64,000 nt of DNA. Source: CALXXL01 sp034926605 (lineage in GTDB: Bacteria > Verrucomicrobiota > Lentisphaeria > Victivallales > Victivallaceae). The notes under the pieces are model-generated. The model saw nothing but the letters and a program-made list of their open reading frames with translations. It searched no databases and was not told the origin of the DNA. Location of the stretch: the NCBI GenBank assembly GCA_034926605.1, contig JAYFQV010000009.1, positions 124,001-188,000 on the forward strand, read 5' to 3'. Made by a program: the position numbers and the translations under genes. Positions 24,061-33,197 of the stretch are shown here, piece by piece. Each line of letters starts with the position of its first letter. The first letter of the stretch is position 1.

Positions 24061-25305
24061 ATGGGACCAGCTAGAAAATTCAGCAAGTGGTTTTGCAAAT
24101 CGTCCGATTCGGATTTGCCGGAAGCGGATGAGCCATCGGTGCCGGGAGACGAAGTGGCATTGAAAACCGGTTGGAAGCAGCTTGGACGCGGCAACTCTTG
24201 TTCTACCAAGTTGCAACTGCAGGTTAATGGCGCTACCGGAAAGGCATATTTCACTCCCACCTATATTTATTGGCTGTTTAACTGGATCATGATAGGTTTT
24301 GGCCTGATTATGTTAGTATTCCGCTGGTTCACCGCCGGAATTGGCTTGCATTGTCTGGTTACTCCAACGTTCGGGGTGTCTTTTATTGTTCCGCTATTCT
24401 GGTTGGTTTTTATTGTTCCAAGAGTGTGGCTTTGCTGGATTTTGCGAAAATACAGAATAGTTTTTGACTTTGCCGTTGATAAGGTTCACATGCCGGGAAA
24501 CCCCGGAGAAGTAATGGAAGTTGCCGACATCCATGCGCTTCAGTTGCTTTGCCGAACCGGGCGTTGTTTTTCCAGGTGTATCGGTTATGAATTGAATCTG
24601 GTGTTGAAGAACGGATCGCGTCGTAAGTTGATCGACGGTTTGAATCTTGTCAACATCAGGGCAAATGCCCGTGAGCTGGCTCGAAAGTTGAAGGTTCCGG
24701 TATGGGAGTTGGGTCCGAACGGGGAGGTGGCTGTAAATCAGCCTGACTTGTCGGTCTTCGGCGATTGTACGGCACTTAAATCCGGCTGGGAGCCTATGAG
24801 TAATAGCGGTAATTATTATGAAAGCCGGGCGATTATCGACAAAGACCGCCTCAAGGCGCGTATTGTGATGTCGGCGAAAGAATTTATTATTCCTTCGATC
24901 GTATTTGCAACAGGGGCGTTTACTGTATCGTTGTCTTTTTATTTTATGCCGGCAGCATGTTTGTTGGGCGGTGCTGGCGGGTTGCTGGCGGTATCTGCTT
25001 TAGTGGTATTTTTTTACCGGTTGCGGCCGAGTGTGATCGATTTTTCAAATCGTTCTTTGACGAAGAGGTGGGTGTGGACTCCGGTCGAACTTTTCGGGGT
25101 CCATGCGCTGCAGTTGCTTGCCGGAAGTTGCAACTTGGACATGATTGGAAACCGGGTTAATGTTGAAATGAACTTGGTGTTTGATGACGGTTCGAGGATT
25201 AGTTTGGCCAATTACGGCAGTGTGGAAAAGGCCCGGCGCGATGCCGCGGAACTTTCCGGGCGGCTTGGAATCAAGGTCTGGGAATATATTTGGAAGACGG
25301 TTTGA
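24061..25305 (+). CDS. Membrane protein with two tandem copies of an uncharacterised domain
   Basis: A 414-residue protein made of two similar halves. Each has an entry motif (ALKTGWKQL near residue 40; ALKSGWEPM near 240), two hydrophobic helices, and a soluble C-terminal part: DIHALQLLCR with YELNLVLKNGSRRKL in unit 1, and GVHALQLLAG with VEMNLVFDDGSRISL in unit 2, each ending in a VPVWE or IKVWE motif. The next gene encodes a third copy. The layout (two membrane helices plus a beta-rich tail) recalls small bacterial PH-like membrane proteins; that is inference. The ATG is 2 bases after the gatA stop. Confidence 0.75.
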   Translation: MGPARKFSKWFCKSSDSDLPEADEPSVPGDEVALKTGWKQLGRGNSCSTKLQLQVNGATGKAYFTPTYIYWLFNWIMIGFGLIMLVFRWFTAGIGLHCLVTPTFGVSFIVPLFWLVFIVPRVWLCWILRKYRIVFDFAVDKVHMPGNPGEVMEVADIHALQLLCRTGRCFSRCIGYELNLVLKNGSRRKLIDGLNLVNIRANARELARKLKVPVWELGPNGEVAVNQPDLSVFGDCTALKSGWEPMSNSGNYYESRAIIDKDRLKARIVMSAKEFIIPSIVFATGAFTVSLSFYFMPAACLLGGAGGLLAVSALVVFFYRLRPSVIDFSNRSLTKRWVWTPVELFGVHALQLLAGSCNLDMIGNRVNVEMNLVFDDGSRISLANYGSVEKARRDAAELSGRLGIKVWEYIWKTV

Positions 25306-25307
25306 CA

Positions 25308-25952
25308 ATGGAGATGGCGGAAAAACTGAACGAATGGCTGCGGTCCCTGCGAGATCAGGGGCCCGACTTTGCCCCGTCGGTTTTTCATGACGAATTGGCT
25401 TTTAAGACCGGATGGGGACCGATGGTGTCCGGATTCGGCTGCTTCAGTACCAGGAAACTGCGGGTTAACCGCGGCTCGGGAGCGGCTTATTTCCGTCCGG
25501 GATTTTGCAGCATCGCAAGAGGTGTGCTGCTGTTGCTTGCCGTTACTGGCTTGTGGATATTTTTGTGTACGGGATGCCTGCGTCCGATGGGCATAGTGCT
25601 GTCATCGGTATTGGGCCTGGCCATCGTGGGAACCGGCGCGACATTGCTTTACATACACTGCTGCACCCGGATGGTGTTTGACCTCAACCATCGTTTGCTT
25701 TGCGGCCGCGGAGCGCCGGGCGGCGAACTGTCGTTCGGTTCGGTGCATGTTATTCAGCTGATATTCAGCTGGAACCTGCACCGGGGCAGACCGTCGATGT
25801 ACGAGCTGAATCTGGTTTTGAACGACGGTTCGCGGCTCAATTTGGTGGACCATTTCAATTTTGCCAGGATGCGGGCGGACGCGGAAACGTTGTCGGCGCT
25901 TCTGGACGTTCCCATCTGGGACGCCACGCGGAGGGAAGGGCAGGAGTCGTGA
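25308..25952 (+). CDS. Membrane protein, single copy of the same uncharacterised domain
   Basis: A 214-residue paralogue of the two repeats in the gene before it: AFKTGWGPM, two hydrophobic helices around residues 72-115, then HVIQLIFSWN, YELNLVLNDGSRLNL and VPIWD at the end. It starts 2 bases after the preceding stop; an in-frame TTG at 25290 is an alternative. The two genes together carry three copies of the domain. Function unknown. Confidence 0.72.
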   Translation: MEMAEKLNEWLRSLRDQGPDFAPSVFHDELAFKTGWGPMVSGFGCFSTRKLRVNRGSGAAYFRPGFCSIARGVLLLLAVTGLWIFLCTGCLRPMGIVLSSVLGLAIVGTGATLLYIHCCTRMVFDLNHRLLCGRGAPGGELSFGSVHVIQLIFSWNLHRGRPSMYELNLVLNDGSRLNLVDHFNFARMRADAETLSALLDVPIWDATRREGQES

Positions 25953-26034
25953 TAATCCGGCGGCCGAGGCGATGCCGGGAATTTGTTGAAATGCCGGATG
26001 TTCCGGTGTGGTAATATATTCCGGAGGAGGAATG

Positions 26035-27132
26035 ATGAAAAAGTTTTGGTTTTATCTGGCGGCTGCGGTTCCGTTTGCCGCGATGGCGCTGGCCAGCGGC
26101 GAAAAGGCCGCCGCGCTGCAGATCGACGCGCTGAAGAACGAGCCGGTCTATCTTGACGATAACAGTTTTTCCGCCGATTCGCCATACAATCATTTGCGGA
26201 TTGTTACCGCGTTTGCCACCTTCCTGCCGGAGTCGGCCACGAAGCTTGAAATGCTGGACGCCCTGTCCGCGAAATATGCCGACCGCGACCTTCAGTGTAT
26301 TGCCTTTTCGCCTGAGCCGCGTCCTACGCTCGAGGCCTTCATCGCTCCGCTTGCCATTGCTAAAATCGAGATCGCGCATGATCCGGAGGGCAAAACCGCC
26401 AACGAGTATCTGGACGGCGCAATGGTGACCAATCGGGCCTTTGTGGTGGACGCCGATCAGACCATATTATGGGACGGCGATCCCGACGACCTGCCGCGTG
26501 TGTTGAGCGCCATGTACGCGGATAAATTCAACGCATCGAGCTTCCGCGCCGTTTCCGGCTGGCAGCAGGAATTGACGGTGGCGATCGCTTCCGGCAACAT
26601 GCCGGAGATCATGCACAACGCCGAACGCATTCTGCAGAGCGACCCCGAGAATTCGATCGGTCTGCGCGGTTATCTTTACGCCGCCGAATATCTTGAGAAA
26701 CCGGCGGTCGCCTTTGATTTTCTCTCCAAGCTGCTCGCCGCCCATCCGGACTGCCAGAAGCTCTATTTCGCTTTGATTGAGCAGTGCCGAAAGGACGATG
26801 CGCTGCTGGACAAGGCGTGGCCGCTGGCCGGGGAATTCGGAACGCGTTTCGCTTCCGAACCCGCCGCGGTGAACCGGATGGCCTGGGCGCTGCTCAACAC
26901 CTTTCCTACCCGGGCCGGAGCCTTGGGGGCGGTCAGGAAGATGGTCGGGAACTTGGAAGCCGCGCCGGAATCGGCCGAAATACTTACCACGCTTGCCATG
27001 TACCGCAGCCGGGTTGGCGACCTTGCCGGTGCGATTTCGCTGCAGGCGAAGGCGGTGGAACTGGCGCCGCCGGCCGACCGGCCGACGCTGCAGGGATTTT
27101 TGGACTTTTACCGGGAGGCCGCGGCAAAGTGA
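26035..27132 (+). CDS. Secreted TlpA-like protein without redox cysteines, with TPR-like C-terminus
   Basis: A 365-residue protein with a signal peptide (MKKFWFYLAAAVPFAAMALA). Residues ~35-165 look like a TlpA/thioredoxin fold: IVTAFATFLPES lies where TlpA has xFWATWCxxC, so both redox cysteines are missing, and NRAFVVDADQTILWDGD matches the later strands. The rest is helical with TPR-like repeats (GNMPEIMHNAERILQSDPEN; GDLAGAISLQAKAVELAPP). GGAGGAGG precedes two adjacent ATGs (26032, 26035); the second has better spacing. It is probably a periplasmic scaffold, not a reductase. The region before it has only an extended -10-like TGGTAATAT. Confidence 0.7.
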   Translation: MKKFWFYLAAAVPFAAMALASGEKAAALQIDALKNEPVYLDDNSFSADSPYNHLRIVTAFATFLPESATKLEMLDALSAKYADRDLQCIAFSPEPRPTLEAFIAPLAIAKIEIAHDPEGKTANEYLDGAMVTNRAFVVDADQTILWDGDPDDLPRVLSAMYADKFNASSFRAVSGWQQELTVAIASGNMPEIMHNAERILQSDPENSIGLRGYLYAAEYLEKPAVAFDFLSKLLAAHPDCQKLYFALIEQCRKDDALLDKAWPLAGEFGTRFASEPAAVNRMAWALLNTFPTRAGALGAVRKMVGNLEAAPESAEILTTLAMYRSRVGDLAGAISLQAKAVELAPPADRPTLQGFLDFYREAAAK

Positions 27133-27193
27133 GTCGCCGCGCCGGGTTGACGGAGCTAGAGCACAGAGAAATCAGTTTACATAAGGAGCACTC

Positions 27194-29749
27194 ATGAGCG
27201 AGTACGATTTCAGCGCCATAGAGAAGAAATGGCAGGACTACTGGGACGAGCACCAGACGTTCAAGACCCCGGATTTTTCCGAAAAGCCCAAGTATTATTG
27301 CCTCGACATGTTTCCGTATCCGTCCGGAGCCGGTCTTCACGTCGGCCATCCGGAGGGCTATACCGCCACCGACATCACCTGCCGCTATCGCCGCATGAAG
27401 GGGTTCAACGTGCTGCATCCGATGGGATGGGATGCCTTCGGCCTGCCGGCCGAGCAGTACGCGGTTGACACCGGTACCCATCCGGCGATAACCACCAGGA
27501 AGAACATCGACAATTTTCGCCGCCAGATCAAGGCGCTCGGTTTCAGTTATGACTGGTCGCGCGAGATCAATACCACCGATCCGGCCTATTTCAAGTGGAC
27601 TCAGTGGATATTCATGCAGCTGTTCAAGCGCGGGTTGGCTTATGTGGACGAGGTGGCGGTCAACTGGTGCCCGGCGCTCGGCACCGTGCTGGCCAACGAA
27701 GAGGTGATCGACGGCCGAAGTGAACGCGGCAACTTCCCGGTCTACCGCAAGCCGATGCGCCAGTGGATGCTGAAAATCACCGAATACGCCGAGCGGCTGC
27801 TTGCCGACCTCGACCTGCTGGATTGGCCGGAAGGGATCAAGGAGATGCAGCGCAACTGGATCGGCAAGTCGACCGGGGCCGAGGTCACCTTTGAGATCAA
27901 GGACCGTTCGGAGCGCGTCACCGTTTACACCACCCGCCCGGATACGCTGTTCGGTGCCACCTACATGGTGCTTGCTCCCGAGCATCCGCTGGTGGCGGAT
28001 ATCACCTCCGCCGGACAGCGGCAGGCGGTTGACGAATACATCGCCGCTTCGGCGCTCAAGAGCGAACTCGACCGTACCGCGGACGACAAGGTCAAAACCG
28101 GTGTCTTCACCGGTGCCTATGGCGTCAATCCGCTCAACGGCGAACCGCTGCCGATCTGGATTTCCGACTATGTGCTGGTGAGCTACGGCACCGGCGCGAT
28201 CATGGCGGTTCCGGCACATGACACCCGCGACTTCGAGTTTGCCAGGAAATTCGGTATTCCGGTCAAATGCATTATCGCTCCGGATGCCAAGGCGGCTGCC
28301 GCCGCCGGAGTCGACCGCGACGCGGTTCTGGCCGGAAACGCCTGCTGGACCGGCGACGGCGAGATGATCAACTCCTCCAATGACGAGATCAGTCTGGACG
28401 GGCTGCCGGTTGAGGAAGCCAAGCAGAAGACCATCTCCTATCTGGAGAAGAAAGATCAAGGCAAGGCCAGCGTCAAGTACAAACTACGCGACTGGCTGTT
28501 CAGCCGCCAGCGTTATTGGGGCGAGCCGTTTCCCGTCATCCATTACGACGACGGCTCCATTGAGCTGGTCGATGAATCCGAATTGCCGGTAGCATTGCCG
28601 GAAGTGGAGGACTTCAAACCGTCCGGCACCGGTGAGCCGCCGCTGTCCAAGGCTTCCGGCTGGGTCGAATACACCGATCCCAAGACCGGCCGCCACGGCC
28701 GCCGCGAAACCAATACCATGCCCCAGTGGGCCGGTTCCTGCTGGTATTATCTGCGTTATATCGATCCCGGTAATCCGGCCGCCGCATGGGATCCGGCCAA
28801 GGAAAAATACTGGATGCCGGTCGACCTCTATGTGGGCGGTGCCGAGCATGCCGTGCTGCATTTGCTCTATGCGCGGTTCTGGCACAAGGTGTTGTTCGAC
28901 GCCGGATTTGTCTCCACCCCGGAACCGTTCCAGAAGCTGGTGAACCAGGGCATGATTCTCGGCATCTCGTATAAGGATGCGCGTGGCGTGCTGGTGCCGA
29001 CCGACCAGGTGGAGTTCACCGAGGACGGGCCGAAAAGCAAAGCCACCGGCGAAGCGCTTATCGAGTTTCCGGCCAAGATGTCCAAGTCGCTAAAGAATGT
29101 GGTCAACCCGGATGACGTGGTGCGCGAGTATGGCGCCGACTCCATGCGGCTCTATGAGATGTTCATGGGGCCGCTGGAAGCGGTGAAGCCTTGGAATACC
29201 AAGGGCGTTGAAGGGGTGTTCCGGTTTCTGAAACGCTCGTGGCGCCTGGTGGCTGAAATGCCGGTGGCCGACCGTCAGATGACCTCTGAAGAAAAACGCA
29301 GTCTGCATACCGCGATCAAGAAGGTGACCGAGGATCTCGACGGCTTCGGCTTTAATACCGCGATCAGCGCCATGATGGTTACGCTTAACGACTTCCTGGG
29401 AGGTTCCGATGTTCCGCGCGAAGCCGCCTGCGAGTATGTCAAGATGCTTGCGGTGTTCGCTCCCCACATAGGCGAGGAGCTCTGGCAGATGCTCGGGCAC
29501 ACCGAGTCGATCGCATATGAGCCGTGGCCCGAGTTCGACCCGGCATGTCTGGTGCTGGACGAGGTCGAGATACTGGTGCAGTTCTGCGGCAAGCCCAAGG
29601 TGCGCATGATGATGCCGGCGGGCGCCGATCAGGACTCGATGGTGGCTTTGGCCATGGCGCACCCGGAAGTTAGGACGCTGCTGGAAGGCAAGACCGTCCG
29701 TAAGGCGTTCGCGGTTCCGGGGCGGTTGGTGAATATAGTGGCGAATTGA
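27194..29749 (+). CDS. leuS: Leucine--tRNA ligase
   Basis: Class I synthetase of 851 residues. The HIGH motif is HVGH at residues 49-52 (PYPSGAGLHVGHPEGYT), the KMSKS motif is at 628-632, and the CP1 editing domain lies between (TTRPDTLFGATYMVLAPEH; GTGAIMAVPAHDTRDFEFA). The C-terminal LVNIVAN segment is also normal. AAGGAG lies 6 bases before the ATG. No T-box is visible upstream. Confidence 0.98.
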   Translation: MSEYDFSAIEKKWQDYWDEHQTFKTPDFSEKPKYYCLDMFPYPSGAGLHVGHPEGYTATDITCRYRRMKGFNVLHPMGWDAFGLPAEQYAVDTGTHPAITTRKNIDNFRRQIKALGFSYDWSREINTTDPAYFKWTQWIFMQLFKRGLAYVDEVAVNWCPALGTVLANEEVIDGRSERGNFPVYRKPMRQWMLKITEYAERLLADLDLLDWPEGIKEMQRNWIGKSTGAEVTFEIKDRSERVTVYTTRPDTLFGATYMVLAPEHPLVADITSAGQRQAVDEYIAASALKSELDRTADDKVKTGVFTGAYGVNPLNGEPLPIWISDYVLVSYGTGAIMAVPAHDTRDFEFARKFGIPVKCIIAPDAKAAAAAGVDRDAVLAGNACWTGDGEMINSSNDEISLDGLPVEEAKQKTISYLEKKDQGKASVKYKLRDWLFSRQRYWGEPFPVIHYDDGSIELVDESELPVALPEVEDFKPSGTGEPPLSKASGWVEYTDPKTGRHGRRETNTMPQWAGSCWYYLRYIDPGNPAAAWDPAKEKYWMPVDLYVGGAEHAVLHLLYARFWHKVLFDAGFVSTPEPFQKLVNQGMILGISYKDARGVLVPTDQVEFTEDGPKSKATGEALIEFPAKMSKSLKNVVNPDDVVREYGADSMRLYEMFMGPLEAVKPWNTKGVEGVFRFLKRSWRLVAEMPVADRQMTSEEKRSLHTAIKKVTEDLDGFGFNTAISAMMVTLNDFLGGSDVPREAACEYVKMLAVFAPHIGEELWQMLGHTESIAYEPWPEFDPACLVLDEVEILVQFCGKPKVRMMMPAGADQDSMVALAMAHPEVRTLLEGKTVRKAFAVPGRLVNIVAN

Positions 29750-29767
29750 CCGAAAGGAGCGTCGCCC

Positions 29768-30226
29768 ATGCATAACAGACCTTCGTGGGATGAATATTTC
29801 ATGGCCATTGCCGATGTGGCCGCCACCCGCTCAAACTGCTGTCGGCGGCAGGTGGCGGCGGTGATCGTGATGGATCGCCAGATTATCTCCACCGGCTACA
29901 ACGGCACGCCGCGCGGCATCAAGAACTGTTGCGACGGCGGTTGCCCGCGCTGCAATTCCGACGCTCCCAGCGGCACCAACCTCGGGGAGTGCCTGTGCAG
30001 CCACGCCGAGGAAAATGCGATCGTTCAGGCCGCGTGTCACGGCATTGCGGTGAAGGGCGGGATACTCTACACCACGTTCAGCCCCTGTCTGCTGTGCGCA
30101 AAGATGATCATAAATTCAGGCATATCGGAGGTTGTTTACCGTTCGCGGTACACCATCGACGAGACCGCTTTCAACCTGCTTCAGGAAGCCGGTGTCCGCA
30201 TTCGGCCGATTCAAAAGGAGAGCTGA
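29768..30226 (+). CDS. Deoxycytidylate (dCMP) deaminase, ComEB-like
   Basis: Converts dCMP to dUMP for thymidylate synthesis. The 152-residue zinc enzyme has CSHAEENAIVQAA (catalytic His and Glu) and PCLLCAKMIINSG (Cys ligands). The N-terminus RPSWDEYFMAIADVAATRSNC and the insert GYNGTPRGIKNC...GECLC, with extra cysteines and histidine, match bacterial dCMP deaminases. It lies 18 bases after leuS with AAAGGAG upstream. Confidence 0.92.
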   Translation: MHNRPSWDEYFMAIADVAATRSNCCRRQVAAVIVMDRQIISTGYNGTPRGIKNCCDGGCPRCNSDAPSGTNLGECLCSHAEENAIVQAACHGIAVKGGILYTTFSPCLLCAKMIINSGISEVVYRSRYTIDETAFNLLQEAGVRIRPIQKES

Positions 30227-30228
30227 TT

Positions 30229-30717
30229 ATGGTACGGAACCCCGCAACTTTGGTAATGACGCTAGGCGAGGCCGTGAAGTGGCGCGAAGCTCTGCGTGTT
30301 TCCGGCAAGACCCTGGCGGTCACCAACGGCTGTTTCGATATTATGCATCGGGGTCATGCCGAATATCTCTACCAGAGCCGGGAGCTGGCCGGCGCGCTTT
30401 TGGTGCTGATAAATTCCGACGCCTCGGTTCGGGCGTTGAAAGGGCCGACCCGTCCGATAATTCCGGAGGAGCACCGCGCCTATATGCTGGCCAGCCTGGA
30501 GGCGGTGGACGCCGTGGTTGTATTCGACTCTGCGCGCTGCGATGCCGAGCTGGCTGCGCTGGCCCCGGATATTTACGTCAAGGGCGGCGATTATACGCCG
30601 GAATCTCTTGATCCCCGGGAACGTGCCGCCTTGCTCACCGCCGGAACCGAAATCGTGATAAAACCGTTCATTCCGGGTTTTTCAACCACCGACATAATTC
30701 GTCGAATCAAGGGGTGA
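30229..30717 (+). CDS. hldC: D-glycero-beta-D-manno-heptose 1-phosphate adenylyltransferase
   Basis: Makes ADP-heptose for the LPS inner core. The 162-residue single-domain protein corresponds to the C-terminal half of E. coli HldE. The nucleotidyltransferase motif appears as TNGCFDIMHRGHAEYL, with VKGGDYTPES and PGFSTTDIIRRI, both typical. AAGGAG is 8 bases before the ATG. The matching kinase is separate at 37990. The upstream gene is the dCMP deaminase, 2 bases away. Confidence 0.93.
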   Translation: MVRNPATLVMTLGEAVKWREALRVSGKTLAVTNGCFDIMHRGHAEYLYQSRELAGALLVLINSDASVRALKGPTRPIIPEEHRAYMLASLEAVDAVVVFDSARCDAELAALAPDIYVKGGDYTPESLDPRERAALLTAGTEIVIKPFIPGFSTTDIIRRIKG

Positions 30718-30816
30718 ACCGCCGCGACGCGGCCGGAACACCGATCTCCGGTCACCGCCGCGATGACCGGGAACAATGTAAAAAATCGGTTTGATTTCCG
30801 CAACGGTGTGGAATAA

Positions 30817-30837
30817 ACCCGGTTCCGGGTATATATT
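30817..30837 (+). promoter_or_regulatory. Perfect palindrome next to a -10-like box before the antiporter
   Basis: ACCCGGTTCCGGGT (30817-30830) is a perfect 14-base inverted repeat immediately before TATATT (30832-30837), 37 bases ahead of the antiporter start. It could be an operator; no -35 match is convincing. Confidence 0.3.
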
Positions 30838-30873
30838 AATAAGCAAAAAGATTTAGATGGAAATCGCGGAACA

Positions 30874-32577
30874 ATGAATTTATCGGGAATACTCAATACG
30901 AGCGGCACAGGTGTGCTGGTTATGCTTGGGCTGGTGGTTTTCGGCGGCATGGCCGGTGCGTGGTTCTTCCAAAAGATTCGATTTCCACAGGTGGTCGGAT
31001 ACATTTTCATAGGTTTGCTGCTGGGAGACACCGGGCTGGGCTGGGTGCATCCTTCCGACGTCGAACACATGCGTACGCTTAATCTGTTCGCGCTGGGAAT
31101 TATCGGATTTCTGGTCGGCGGCGAGTTGAAGTTCTCGATGTTCAAGCAATATGCCCGCGAATTCATTATCATCCTGCTTGGCGAGGGTATCGCGGCTTTT
31201 CTGGTGGTCGGAGCGTGCACATTTGGTATTGTTTATTGGTTGACCGCCAGTGTGGCGGTTTCGGCCGCGGCTGGCGTGGTTTTCGGTGCGATCGCCTCGG
31301 CCACCGACCCGGCCAGTACCATCGATGTGATATGGGAATACCGCGCCAAGGGCGTCATGACCGCCGCGATCATCGCAATCGTGGCGCTGGACGATGCGCT
31401 GGCGCTTACGTTGTACGGTATCGGCACATCGTCCGCGCAGCTGCTGACCGCCAACGGCGGTTCGGTGATGGACGCACTGAAATCGGTGTCGATAGAACTC
31501 TTCGGAGCGTTGGCGCTGGGTGCGGTCTTCGCGTTTACGCTGGTGGGCTTTCTGCGGTACCAGCAGCAGAGCGATCGCGCGGTGGCGTTGGCGGTGGGCG
31601 TGATATTGCTGGTGATCGGCATGGCCTCGTTCTATCATCTCGATGTGATTTTGGCCGCTATGATGGTCGGCTTCCTGCTCTGCAATCTGGCCCCCCGCCG
31701 CAGTGAAGAGATATTCAAACTGCTTCGCAGTTTTTCAATTCCGATCTATGTATTGTTTTTTGTGCTGGTCGGCGCCCGAATAAGCGTGTGGACCGTGCCG
31801 CATTGGCTGTGGCTGGTAGCAATTTGCTATGTGGTTGGCCGCAGTGTGGGCAAGTGGGGAGGCTGCTGGTTCGGCGCAAGGCTGGCCGGCAGCGCCGAAA
31901 GTGTGCGAAAGTACATGGGATATGGCATTTTCGCTCAGGGCGGCGTGGCGATCGGTTTGAGCATCGTGGCTGCCGAAAATCTCAAGAACGTTCAGATAGC
32001 GGCCGGGCTTAGCCTGGGGGACATGATCGTTTATGTGGTGACCGCCACCACGCTGGTGCTGCAGTTCATGGGGCCGCCGATGGTTAAACTGTCGCTCAAG
32101 CTGTCCGGCGAGGCCGGGCGCGATGTGACGAAGATGGATGTTATGAAGTCGATGACGGTGGGCCAGGCAATGACCACGGCTTCGGTGATGCTGCCGGAGG
32201 ATCTGCCGCTGTCGGCCGCGTTCAAGACTTTCCGCGAGCGTGACAGCCGGGCTTATATGGTGGTGGCGTCAGACCGGCGGGTGGTCGGGATATTGTCATT
32301 CGACTCGCTGCGCAATGTTGCCGCCGATTATGCCAGCTGGAATTTTCTGCTGGTGGCCGACGCCATGACGAAACTGTCCGGCAGCGTGACGCCGGACCAG
32401 AATCTTTGGGACGTGTGCAGTGACATGAAGATGGAGCGGGTGGAGTTTCAGGTGGTGGTGGACTCGCCGGAAACCATGCGCGGAGTCGGCATGCTCGAAC
32501 TGCATGACGCGGAACTCAAGGTTGAGAACGAACTTCTGGTGCGCACCGCCCAGCTTGAAAAGAGGGTAGCCGTATGA
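30874..32577 (+). CDS. CPA2-family cation:proton antiporter with C-terminal CBS pair
   Basis: A 567-residue inner-membrane protein. Residues ~10-410 form about 12 membrane helices with RFPQVVGYIFIGLLLGDTGLG and GAIASATDPASTIDV, a CPA2 (KefB/NhaA-like) core in which the DP pair is likely to bind the ion. Residues ~425-560 resemble two CBS domains (TVGQAMTTASVMLPEDLPLS; AYMVVASDRRVVGILS), which often sense adenine nucleotides. The ion (Na+ or K+) cannot be read from sequence. The stop overlaps the hisH start by 4 bases (ATGA). Confidence 0.88.
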   Translation: MNLSGILNTSGTGVLVMLGLVVFGGMAGAWFFQKIRFPQVVGYIFIGLLLGDTGLGWVHPSDVEHMRTLNLFALGIIGFLVGGELKFSMFKQYAREFIIILLGEGIAAFLVVGACTFGIVYWLTASVAVSAAAGVVFGAIASATDPASTIDVIWEYRAKGVMTAAIIAIVALDDALALTLYGIGTSSAQLLTANGGSVMDALKSVSIELFGALALGAVFAFTLVGFLRYQQQSDRAVALAVGVILLVIGMASFYHLDVILAAMMVGFLLCNLAPRRSEEIFKLLRSFSIPIYVLFFVLVGARISVWTVPHWLWLVAICYVVGRSVGKWGGCWFGARLAGSAESVRKYMGYGIFAQGGVAIGLSIVAAENLKNVQIAAGLSLGDMIVYVVTATTLVLQFMGPPMVKLSLKLSGEAGRDVTKMDVMKSMTVGQAMTTASVMLPEDLPLSAAFKTFRERDSRAYMVVASDRRVVGILSFDSLRNVAADYASWNFLLVADAMTKLSGSVTPDQNLWDVCSDMKMERVEFQVVVDSPETMRGVGMLELHDAELKVENELLVRTAQLEKRVAV

Positions 32578-33197
32578 CTATTGCGTTGATAGATTATCAG
32601 GTCGGCAATCTGTTCAGTGTGACCGGCGCGGTGGAGCACTGCGGCGGCCGGGTGGAGCTGGTTTCCGAGCCGACGCGTCTGGCCGACTATCCGGCCGCGA
32701 TACTTCCCGGCGTCGGCAATTTCGGCGACGGGATGGCCAGTCTGCGCAGAAACGGCTTCGTCTCCGAACTGCTTAAATTCGCCGCTTCCGGGCGGCCGCT
32801 GCTCGGAATATGTATGGGCATGCAGATGCTGCTGGATTCCAGCGAAGAGGCGCCCGGCGAGCCCGGGTTGGGGTTGATCGGCGGCAAAGTCCGTCTTTTT
32901 CCCTCCGCAAAGGGCTTCAAGGTTCCTCAAATCGGCTGGAATCAGGTAAAAATCCCGACGGCCTCACCGTTGTTCGACGGGGTGCCGGATGAAAGTTTCT
33001 TCTATTTCGTGCACAGCTATTATGCCGATCCCGCCGATTCGGCGGATGTGATCGGCACCACCGATTATATCGTTCCATACGCCTCGGCGGTGGGGCGCGG
33101 CAATATCTTCGGAGTGCAGTTCCATCCCGAGAAGAGCCAGAATTGCGGACTCCGCATAGTGAGGAATTTCATCGGAATCGTCGATGCGCAGAAGTGA
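32574..33197 (+). CDS. hisH: Imidazole glycerol phosphate synthase, glutamine amidotransferase subunit
   Basis: Supplies ammonia to HisF for histidine and AICAR synthesis. The 207-residue class I amidotransferase has the nucleophile Cys in LLGICMGMQMLLDSS, and His and Glu in GVQFHPEKSQ. The HisH-specific PQIGWNQV and FYFVHSYYA are present. It overlaps the antiporter by 4 bases and nth by 14. No other his gene is in the window, so the histidine genes are scattered. Confidence 0.95.
   Translation: MTIALIDYQVGNLFSVTGAVEHCGGRVELVSEPTRLADYPAAILPGVGNFGDGMASLRRNGFVSELLKFAASGRPLLGICMGMQMLLDSSEEAPGEPGLGLIGGKVRLFPSAKGFKVPQIGWNQVKIPTASPLFDGVPDESFFYFVHSYYADPADSADVIGTTDYIVPYASAVGRGNIFGVQFHPEKSQNCGLRIVRNFIGIVDAQK

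Noticed and set aside
27133..27193. T-box riboswitches in front of leuS, and likewise pheS, thrS and serS
   Set aside because: The upstream gaps are too short (10-100 bases) and lack the TGGNACCGCG-type T-box sequence.
26984..28459. Minus-strand open frame opposite leuS
   Set aside because: leuS is unambiguous; the antisense translation shows no family motif.
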